A stretch of DNA of 64,000 nt, from NCBI RefSeq assembly GCF_004025535.1, contig NZ_QJRG01000039.1, forward strand, positions 1 to 64,000. Direction: 5' to 3'. A model generated the notes under the pieces. It saw nothing but the letters and a program-made list of their open reading frames with translations, did no database searches and was not told the origin of the DNA. The position numbers were made by a program, and so were the translations under genes. The stretch comes from Pseudomonas alkylphenolica. GTDB lineage: Bacteria > Pseudomonadota > Gammaproteobacteria > Pseudomonadales > Pseudomonadaceae. Below, piece after piece: positions 8,005 through 14,268 of this stretch (the stretch's first letter is position 1; each line of letters opens with the position of its first letter).

Positions 8005-8946
8005 ATGAGTCATCACGACACGTTCGGCCAGCCATTGCTGACCTTTCCTGAACTGGACAAAAGCCCGCTGAGCATCCGCGCCAAGGCGCTGGTATTCGTC
8101 GACCCGCGTTCACAGCAATTGCGCGAGGAGCTGGAGCTGTTGGCGCCATTGGCGTTGCCGGTGCTGATTCGCGGTGAGACCGGTACTGGCAAGGAATTGC
8201 TGGCACGGCAGATCCACCGTGCCAGTGATCGCAGTGGCCTGTTCGTCTCGGTCAACTGCGCTGCCATCAGCCCGACCTATGCCGATGCTGAACTGTTCGG
8301 CTACAGCGCCGGTGCCCACAACGGCGCGCCCAGCAGCCGGGCAGGGTGGTTCGGCTCGGCCAATGGCGGCACGTTGTACCTGGATGAAATCGCCGACTTG
8401 CCGTTGTCGATTCAGGGCAAATTGCTAGCCGCCCTGGAGAACCGTGAAGTGACGCGGGTGGGCGCCCAGCAACCCAACCCCGTAGACGTGCGCCTGGTGG
8501 CGGCATCGAGCATTGATCTGGGCGATGCCGTGAGTGTCGGCAAATTCAACGAGCGCCTTTACCACTATCTGCGCGAGGGCCAGTTGCAACTGCCTGCCTT
8601 GCGCGAGCGGGTCGGCGACATCCTGCCGTTGGCCGAATATTTCGTGGGTATCTACAGCCCGCGGCTGAACCTTGCAGTGCCACTGATCAGCGAGGCCGCT
8701 CAGCGGGTGCTGGAGCTGTATAGCTGGCCGGGCAACACCCGCGAGCTGGAGAACGTCATTCACTTTGCCCTGCTGGTCAGCAGCGGCGAGGAAATAAAGC
8801 CCCACCACCTGAACCTGGCAACGCCACTGCAGACACTGCAGAGCCAGCTGGATCAGCTGTGCCAGCACGCTGTGGCGCAGGAGCGCGATGCCTTGAAAGG
8901 CTTGCTGGAGCAGGCGCTGTTGCGTTTAACGCAAGGCGCAGCCTGA
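8005..8946 (+). CDS. SfnR-like sigma-54 activator AAA+ protein, degenerate GAFTGA and no DNA-binding domain
   Basis: A 313-residue enhancer-binding-protein core with no receiver domain, most like SfnR (regulator of sulfone/sulfonate use). Walker A is GETGTGKE (57-64), Walker B is LYLDEIADL (about 124-132) and sensor II is WPGNTRELEN (241-250). Two features are odd. The sigma-54 contact loop, normally GAFTGA, reads GAHNGA (103-108). The protein stops at ..LLRLTQGAA, just where the Fis-type helix-turn-helix of relatives would begin; neither other frame downstream encodes one. It may be a decaying regulator, or one that modulates another activator by forming mixed oligomers. It sits between an esterase gene and a MetQ-like gene in a sulfur context. 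Confidence 0.85.
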   Translation: MSHHDTFGQPLLTFPELDKSPLSIRAKALVFVDPRSQQLREELELLAPLALPVLIRGETGTGKELLARQIHRASDRSGLFVSVNCAAISPTYADAELFGYSAGAHNGAPSSRAGWFGSANGGTLYLDEIADLPLSIQGKLLAALENREVTRVGAQQPNPVDVRLVAASSIDLGDAVSVGKFNERLYHYLREGQLQLPALRERVGDILPLAEYFVGIYSPRLNLAVPLISEAAQRVLELYSWPGNTRELENVIHFALLVSSGEEIKPHHLNLATPLQTLQSQLDQLCQHAVAQERDALKGLLEQALLRLTQGAA

Positions 8947-8983
8947 GGCTATGCACGAGGCGCATCGGCTTTATGGTTAAAAT

Positions 8984-9003
8984 GGAATAAGCAGCTAAAT
9001 AAA
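8984..9003. promoter_or_regulatory. AT-rich element upstream of metQ-like gene
   Basis: GGAATAAGCAGCTAAATAAA lies about 115 bases before the metQ-like start. Read on the other strand it closely matches the element at 7275-7294 (15 of 19 positions by eye). It is a candidate binding site for a sulfur-responsive LysR regulator such as CysB. Confidence 0.35.
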
Positions 9004-9118
9004 AGATATTGTTCCGGCATAAAAAATCTAGGTATTGTCCGCTCCAAGCCAGCTAGCAATCTGCTGGCAACCTAATTTGCCGTCGACCGATGGCCCAGTA
9101 TTCGAATAAGGACTGCAC

Positions 9119-9904
9119 ATGAAAAAGGCTCTGTTGTTCACTGCTCTGGCGGCCGCTCTGTCGGTTGCAGGTTTCGCCCAGGCGGGCGAGAAACTGGTGG
9201 TTGCCGCCACCCCTGTACCGCACGCCGAAATCCTCGAGCTGATCAAACCGACCCTGGCCAAAGAAGGTGTGGACCTGGAGATCAAGGTATTCACCGACTA
9301 TGTGCAGCCTAACGTACAGGTCGATCAGAAGCGTCTGGACGCCAACTACTTCCAGACCCTGCCGTACCTGAAGAACTTCAACGAAGGTAAAGGGACCCAC
9401 CTGGAAACCGTGATCGGCGTGCACGTCGAACCGTTCGGTGGTTACTCGAAGAAGGTCAAGAGCCTGAGCGAGCTGAAAGACGGCGCCACCGTTGCCATTC
9501 CTAACGAAGGCAGCAACAGCGGCCGTGCTCTGCTGCTGCTGCAGAAGGCTGGCCTGATCACCCTGAAGGATCCGAAGAACGCCCTGGCCACCCCGAAAGA
9601 CATCGCCGAGAACCCGAAGAAGCTGAAGTTCCGCGAGCTTGAGTCGGCCATGCTGCCACGTGTGCTGGACCAAGTAGATCTGGACATGATCAACACCAAC
9701 TACGCTCTGGAAGCGGGTCTGAACCCGGCCAAGGACGCACTGGTCATCGAAGGTGCCGACTCGCCGTACGTCAACTTCCTGGTTGCCCGTCCGGACAACA
9801 AGGACAGCGACGCCATCCAGAAGCTGGCCAAGGCCCTGACCAGCCCTGAAGTGAAAGCCTTCATCGAGAAAAAGTACAGCGGCGCGGTTCTGCCGGCGTT
9901 CTGA
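9119..9904 (+). CDS. metQ: MetQ/NlpA family periplasmic binding protein
   Basis: A 261-residue substrate-binding protein of the NlpA family, which feeds D/L-methionine (and related sulfur compounds) to MetNI importers. The signal peptide ends at ..AGFAQA and there is no lipobox cysteine, so it should be a free periplasmic protein rather than the lipoprotein found in E. coli. Family motifs include TPVPHAEILE, DYVQPNVQV and NYFQTLPYL. No MetN or MetI gene is adjacent; the ABC genes that follow belong to a different (polar amino-acid) family. It may share the MetNI encoded at 52.5-54.3 kb. A strong terminator follows the gene. Confidence 0.9.
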   Translation: MKKALLFTALAAALSVAGFAQAGEKLVVAATPVPHAEILELIKPTLAKEGVDLEIKVFTDYVQPNVQVDQKRLDANYFQTLPYLKNFNEGKGTHLETVIGVHVEPFGGYSKKVKSLSELKDGATVAIPNEGSNSGRALLLLQKAGLITLKDPKNALATPKDIAENPKKLKFRELESAMLPRVLDQVDLDMINTNYALEAGLNPAKDALVIEGADSPYVNFLVARPDNKDSDAIQKLAKALTSPEVKAFIEKKYSGAVLPAF

Positions 9905-9933
9905 TCGCCACAGCCCTCGAATGCGCTGTAGCC

Positions 9934-9967
9934 AACGCCGACGTCGGGTGACCACGTCGGCGTTTTT
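9934..9967 (+). terminator. Rho-independent terminator after metQ
   Basis: An 11-base-pair perfect stem AACGCCGACGT/ACGTCGGCGTT with a 9-base loop runs into a five-T tract. This is a classic intrinsic terminator 30 bases past the metQ stop. Confidence 0.9.
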
Positions 9968-9976
9968 GTGTCTGCC

Positions 9977-10069
9977 TCAGGTACGGCGTTGAACCGCTCG
10001 CATCAGCGCCGCCAGCAGTTTCAGCAGCTCTTGAGGGTCGTGGGCGGGCAGTGTCGCAGGGGTGTTCAT
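9977..10069 (-). CDS. Possible 30-residue small protein
   Basis: A short frame on the minus strand starting ATG at 10069, with GGAAG about 10 bases upstream. It encodes a peptide that starts MNTPATLPAHDPQ and continues as a leucine-rich amphipathic helix (ELLKLLAALMRAVQRR). It lies in an otherwise empty 440-base gap between metQ and the amino-acid importer. The helix and ribosome site make it plausible, but length alone gives no confidence; conservation in related genomes would decide. Confidence 0.3.
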   Translation of the reverse strand: MNTPATLPAHDPQELLKLLAALMRAVQRRT

Positions 10070-10345
10070 CGTAGTTTTCTTCCATGAAAGTGAGGGAAGT
10101 GGCAGTCGTTGGATAGCCGTTGTGACGGAAAGATCCCGGCACACTCAAGGATTTCTCAGGTTAGCTGTTTGGGTGATATCAATATGCAATAAAGGTATTT
10201 AAATAAATATTCTTATACCTTTAAAGTCTTAGTCATTGTGCTCACCCGCACTGACAACTCCAGTTTAGAGCGGCCCGCTTATCCTCGGGCCGAGCTGAGA
10301 TCCTGCCATGTCGTACTGTCACCGCTTGCCGTCGAGGGCTTTTCC
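10070..10345. promoter_or_regulatory. Promoter region of the amino-acid ABC importer with a 9-base dyad
   Basis: The gap upstream of the importer holds a perfect dyad TAAAGGTAT (10190-10198) and ATACCTTTA (10215-10223) around a 16-base AT-rich spacer that contains AAATAAATATTCTTATACC. This resembles the element at 7275-7294 and is a good candidate operator for a LysR-type sulfur or amino-acid regulator. No further gene is seen here. Confidence 0.45.
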
Positions 10346-11011
10346 ATGAGCTTCGACGTTGCGTTCATCCTAAGCACTTTGCCCGCATTTCTCAAAGCTG
10401 TAGGGGTCACCTTGCAGGTGGGCCTGATCGCCATTGTCACCTCGCTACTGGTGGCGCTGGTCAATGCGGCGATTCTGGTCTATCGCACACCCTACCTGCA
10501 GCGTGTGGTGCAGCTCTATGTGGAGCTGGCGCGCAATACACCGCTGCTCATCCAGTTGTTCTTCGTCTACTTCGCCTTGCCGAGCCTGGGCCTGAAGATT
10601 TCCGGCTTTGCCGCGGCGATCATCACCATGACGTTTCTCGGCGGCGCCTACCTGACTGAAGTGCTGCGAGCAGGTGTCGAGGCGGTACCCCGGGCACAGC
10701 TGGAGTCGGGACGTTCGATCGGGCTGTCCGAGGCGCAGTTGCTGTGGCATGTGATCCTGCCGCAAGCCGGCTTGCTCAGCTTGCCGTCCCTGTTCGCCAA
10801 TTTTGTCTTTCTGCTCAAAGAGACCACGGTGGTCTCGGCGGTGGCGGTGCCAGAGATTCTCTACACCACCAAAAGCTACATCGCTCTTTATTACAAAACC
10901 TACGAGATGCTCGCGGTGCTCACGCTGATCTGCGTGCTGCTGTTCCTGCCCCTGTCGCTGTTGCTCCGGTACCTGGAAGGGAGGCTGCAACATGGCCAGT
11001 TCGGGTCTTGA
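10346..11011 (+). CDS. Polar amino-acid ABC importer, permease 1
   Basis: A 221-residue HisM/GltJ-type inner-membrane permease with several hydrophobic helices and the EAA-type loop around EAVPRAQLESGRSIGLSEAQ. The ATG at 10346 is chosen because GAGGG sits upstream; the frame is open back to 10238 but without a ribosome site. It overlaps the second permease gene by 20 bases, and the ATPase and binding-protein genes follow directly, forming a complete four-gene operon. The substrate is an amino acid; the upstream dyad and neighbouring sulfur genes hint at a sulfur-containing one, which is inference. Confidence 0.9.
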   Translation: MSFDVAFILSTLPAFLKAVGVTLQVGLIAIVTSLLVALVNAAILVYRTPYLQRVVQLYVELARNTPLLIQLFFVYFALPSLGLKISGFAAAIITMTFLGGAYLTEVLRAGVEAVPRAQLESGRSIGLSEAQLLWHVILPQAGLLSLPSLFANFVFLLKETTVVSAVAVPEILYTTKSYIALYYKTYEMLAVLTLICVLLFLPLSLLLRYLEGRLQHGQFGS

Positions 11012-11651
11012 GCTATTGCTGGTGTCGTTGCCGCAACTGGGCAGGGGCGCCGCGCAGACCTTGGCGATTTCGGCGCTGGGGATTGTTTTCAGCACCCTGG
11101 GCGGCGTGGCGTATGGGGTGTTGGCGAGCCTGAACCGTCGCGGCTTGAACCTGGTGCTACGCGTATACCTGGAGTTGTTCAGGGCGATTCCGGTGCTGGT
11201 CTGGCTTTACCTGCTGTTCTTCGGCTTGCCGATCTTCTTTGCCCTGAGCATTCCCAGCTTCTGGTGCGCCGTACTGGTGCTGTCGTTGTGGGGCAGCAGC
11301 GAAGTCGGTGAAGTGGTACGTGGCGCCTTGCGTTCGTTGCCACTCGGGCAGCGTGAGGCCGGGCTCTCCATCGGCCTGTCTGCCTGGCAGCTATACGGCT
11401 ACGTGTTGTTGCCGCAAGCCCTTAAACGCATGACCCCGCCGACCATCAACATTTACACGCGGATCATCAAGACCAGTTCGCTGGCCGTGCTGATCGGGGT
11501 GGTCGATGTCATCAAGGTCGGCCAGCAGATCATCGAGCGCACGTACGAGTCGGTGCTGATCTACGGGGTGCTGTTTCTGTTTTTCTTCTTTATCTGCTAC
11601 CCGCTCTCGGCCGCCTCGCGCGCCCTTGAGCGCCGCTGGACACACGCATGA
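10992..11651 (+). CDS. Polar amino-acid ABC importer, permease 2
   Basis: A 219-residue HisQ/HisM-type permease that pairs with the gene before it. It is highly hydrophobic, with the EAA loop at GALRSLPLGQREAGLSIGLS and a run of phenylalanines near the C-terminus (LFLFFFFICY). The start codon lies inside the end of permease 1 and the stop overlaps the ATPase start by 4 bases, indicating translational coupling. Two distinct permeases with one ATPase is the usual arrangement for this family. Confidence 0.9.
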   Translation: MASSGLELLLVSLPQLGRGAAQTLAISALGIVFSTLGGVAYGVLASLNRRGLNLVLRVYLELFRAIPVLVWLYLLFFGLPIFFALSIPSFWCAVLVLSLWGSSEVGEVVRGALRSLPLGQREAGLSIGLSAWQLYGYVLLPQALKRMTPPTINIYTRIIKTSSLAVLIGVVDVIKVGQQIIERTYESVLIYGVLFLFFFFICYPLSAASRALERRWTHA

Positions 11652-12424
11652 GCGCATTGATCGAGTTCGAGGGCTTCAACAAATTCTTCGGCGACCAGCA
11701 GGTACTGAAGGCTGTCGACCTGCAGGTACGGCGCGGCGAAGTGGTGGTGATCCTGGGGCCGAGCGGCTGCGGCAAGAGCACTTTGCTACGTTGCCTCAAC
11801 GGCCTGGAGAGCGCCGACGGCGGCCATTTGCGCCTGGGCGGTGAAGAATTGCTCGCGCCGGGTACGGACTGGCGTCAGGTGCGTCAGCGAGTGGGCATGG
11901 TGTTCCAGAGTTATCACCTGTTCGGCCACATGAGCGTGCTCGACAACCTGCTGCTGGGGCCGCTCAAGGTGCAAAAGCGCCAGCGCCATGAAGCCCTGGC
12001 CCAGGCGCAAGCCTTGCTGGCCCGTGTCGGCTTGCTGGACAAACGCGATGCCTATCCACGCCAGTTATCCGGTGGCCAGCAACAGCGCATCGCGATTGTC
12101 CGCTCGTTGTGCATGAACCCGGAAGTGATGCTGTTTGACGAGGTGACCGCAGCGCTGGACCCGGAGATGGTCAAGGAAGTGCTGCAAGTGATCCAGGGCC
12201 TGGCCCGTGACGGCATGACCCTGCTTATCGTTACGCATGAAATGGCCTTCGCCCGCGCGGTGGCCGACCGAATCGTGTTCATGGACGCCGGCAGGATCCT
12301 TGAACAAAACGACCCCGAGAGCTTCTTTTCGAACCCGCAGACCGCACGCGCGCAGCAGTTTCTGGAGAAATTCTCCTACATGGAAAGCCTGCCTAAAAAA
12401 ATGCCTGCGAAGGAGCTGTCATGA
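11648..12424 (+). CDS. Polar amino-acid ABC importer, ATP-binding protein
   Basis: A 258-residue GlnQ/HisP-type ATPase. Walker A is GPSGCGKST (37-45), the signature is LSGGQQQR and Walker B is VMLFDEVTAALDP. The proline common after the catalytic glutamate (DEPTSALD) is replaced by Val here, a known variant among amino-acid importers. The H-loop is in IVTHEMAFAR. It overlaps its neighbours by 4 bases on both sides, so the four genes are tightly coupled. Confidence 0.93.
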   Translation: MSALIEFEGFNKFFGDQQVLKAVDLQVRRGEVVVILGPSGCGKSTLLRCLNGLESADGGHLRLGGEELLAPGTDWRQVRQRVGMVFQSYHLFGHMSVLDNLLLGPLKVQKRQRHEALAQAQALLARVGLLDKRDAYPRQLSGGQQQRIAIVRSLCMNPEVMLFDEVTAALDPEMVKEVLQVIQGLARDGMTLLIVTHEMAFARAVADRIVFMDAGRILEQNDPESFFSNPQTARAQQFLEKFSYMESLPKKMPAKELS

Positions 12425-13299
12425 AAACTGCCAAGACCTCGAAACTGTTGTTGTCGCTGTTCAGCCTTGCCCTGTTGGCGGGGTGCAACAAGGCTGAAGA
12501 ACCGAACAAACCCGCGTCCGCAGGTGCATCGCCGGCGACCAGCTACCTGGAAACCATCAAGGCCCGGGACAAGCTGATTGTCGGCGTGTTCACCGACAAG
12601 CCACCGTTCGGTTTTGTGGACGAGAGTGGCCGCTATGTCGGGTTCGATACCGATATCGGGCGTCAGTTTGCCAAATCACTGCTGGGTGACGAGAACAAGG
12701 TCGAGTTCGTTGCGGTTGAACCGGCCAGCCGTATTCCTTTCCTGCAAAGCGACAAGGTTGACCTGATTCTGGCCAACATGACCGTGACCCCGGAGCGCAA
12801 GGAAGCGGTGGAGTTCACCAACCCGAACCTGCGTGTTGCCGTGCAGGCGCTGGTGCCTGAAGGCAGTAGCGTAAAGCATCTGGATGACCTGTCCGACAAG
12901 ACCACCATCGTTACTACCGGCACCACCGCCGATATCTGGCTGACGAAAAACCATCCGGACTGGAAGCTGCTCAAGTTCGAAAAGAACTCCGAGTCGCTGC
13001 AGGCGTTGGCCAATGGCCGGGGTGATGCCTATGCCCAGGACAACCTGATCCTGTTCAGCTGGTCGAAGCAGAACCCTGGCTACCGCGTGCTGGAAGAGAA
13101 ACTGGGCGAAGAAGCGCCGATTGCACCGGCAGTGAAGAAGGGCAACATCGAGCTGCGTGACTGGGTTAACGCCGAGCTGGCGCGCCTGGGTGAGCAGAAG
13201 TACCTGCTCAAGCTGTATGACCAATATGTGCGCAAGGAACTGAGCGAAGACACCAAGCCTGAGAGCGTGATCGTCGAAGGTGGCAAGTGGCAGGGGTGA
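12421..13299 (+). CDS. Amino-acid ABC importer, lipoprotein substrate-binding protein
   Basis: A 292-residue family 3 solute-binding protein. A lipobox LLAGC places the lipid-modified Cys at residue 22. Family motifs include KLIVGVFTDKPPFGFVDESG and the arginine-containing NMTVTPERKEAVEFTNP. It is the last gene of the importer operon and is followed by a strong hairpin. The ligand cannot be read from sequence; relatives bind polar amino acids including cystine. Confidence 0.88.
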   Translation: MKTAKTSKLLLSLFSLALLAGCNKAEEPNKPASAGASPATSYLETIKARDKLIVGVFTDKPPFGFVDESGRYVGFDTDIGRQFAKSLLGDENKVEFVAVEPASRIPFLQSDKVDLILANMTVTPERKEAVEFTNPNLRVAVQALVPEGSSVKHLDDLSDKTTIVTTGTTADIWLTKNHPDWKLLKFEKNSESLQALANGRGDAYAQDNLILFSWSKQNPGYRVLEEKLGEEAPIAPAVKKGNIELRDWVNAELARLGEQKYLLKLYDQYVRKELSEDTKPESVIVEGGKWQG

Positions 13300-13307
13300 A
13301 GGCCGGG

Positions 13308-13336
13308 AGGCCTGGTCGTATACGGTGACCAGGCCT
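13308..13336. terminator. Hairpin between convergent genes
   Basis: A perfect 10-base-pair stem AGGCCTGGTC/GACCAGGCCT with a 9-base loop, followed by TTGTT. It lies between the importer operon and the convergent hydrolase gene and can serve both. Confidence 0.7.
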
Positions 13337-13354
13337 TGTTGACTCAATACCTGG

Positions 13355-14173
13355 TTAGTAGTGTCGAGGTAACCAGTTGAGCAGCAGGTCAGTAACAACC
13401 TGTGGATTTTCCAGGTTCGAGATGTGTCCGGAAACCGGGATTTGTGCGGCCAGGCAATTGATCCACCTGGCCATCTCATTCGCTTCGGCGGGAGGCCGCG
13501 GCCGGTCCTGATCGCCAACTAGAATGATGGTGCGATCAGCAGGTAGTTGCGACAGCCGCTCAAGCAAGTCAGGACGTCCAAATATCAGCTTGCCCAACGG
13601 GAGCAGGCTGTCTCTGATCGTTGCACAATTCATGTTGCTTAGAGCCTGGTGAAACTGTTCGCGGATCTCAGGTACGGTCGGCTGCGTCGGGTGAAAGAAC
13701 ATCGGCACGATGATGTTGCGCAAATCCTCGGTAAACTGCCCGGCCTCTGCGACCGCATCAAGTAACTTGAAGTAATAGTCTCGAGTGTCTGGCGGTTCAG
13801 CGCCAAGGTACGTATCCATCAGCACCAGACGGTCGATGCGCTCTGGATTTTCGATAGCCAGTTGGGCGCCCCACATGCCGCCCACCGAGAGGCCGACCAG
13901 GTGGCAGCGATCGACGCTCAAGGCATCAAGGAAAGCCAAGTGTTGCCGGGTAACCCTGTTCAGGTCACACGTTCTTTCCGGTGGGGCTTCTGAGTCTCCG
14001 TGCCCCCACAGTTCTGGCACAAGCACCCGGAAGTGCCGGGAGAGCTGATTGATCTGTGGCCGCCACATCTCGGCATCCCACAGGTAACTATGACCGAGCA
14101 CCAAGGGGAACCCATGCCCCTCCTCGATGTAGGCCATTCGTGAGCCGTCTATGGTAACGAACTGCTTGCTCAT
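13355..14173 (-). CDS. Alpha/beta hydrolase (enol-lactonase/dehalogenase-like fold)
   Basis: A 272-residue alpha/beta hydrolase. The nucleophile is Ser96 in GLSVGG, the acid is probably Asp in VGDQDRP and the base is His in VSGHISNLENP. The oxyanion region is LGHSYLWDAEMW, and the protein most resembles 3-oxoadipate enol-lactonase and related small-substrate hydrolases. There is no signal peptide. By eye its base composition is more AT-rich than its neighbours, and it stands alone between two unrelated operons, so recent acquisition is possible. Its substrate is unknown. Confidence 0.82.
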   Translation of the reverse strand: MSKQFVTIDGSRMAYIEEGHGFPLVLGHSYLWDAEMWRPQINQLSRHFRVLVPELWGHGDSEAPPERTCDLNRVTRQHLAFLDALSVDRCHLVGLSVGGMWGAQLAIENPERIDRLVLMDTYLGAEPPDTRDYYFKLLDAVAEAGQFTEDLRNIIVPMFFHPTQPTVPEIREQFHQALSNMNCATIRDSLLPLGKLIFGRPDLLERLSQLPADRTIILVGDQDRPRPPAEANEMARWINCLAAQIPVSGHISNLENPQVVTDLLLNWLPRHY

Positions 14174-14268
14174 GAGGTTTTATTCCTTTGCATTGAGAGG
14201 GGCTCGAAACTAAAGCGTGACGTGACGCTTGCCTATCTTTGGTGCGAAAGGTTGTTTAACCGAATCTT

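Noticed and set aside
8947-9010. A frameshift hiding the HTH of the truncated sigma-54 activator
   Set aside because: Both other frames after the stop were read and neither gives a Fis-type helix-turn-helix.
9861-10148. 95-residue minus-strand frame between metQ and the importer
   Set aside because: It crosses the metQ terminator and the metQ 3' end and has no family pattern; the 30-residue frame in another phase has a better ribosome site.
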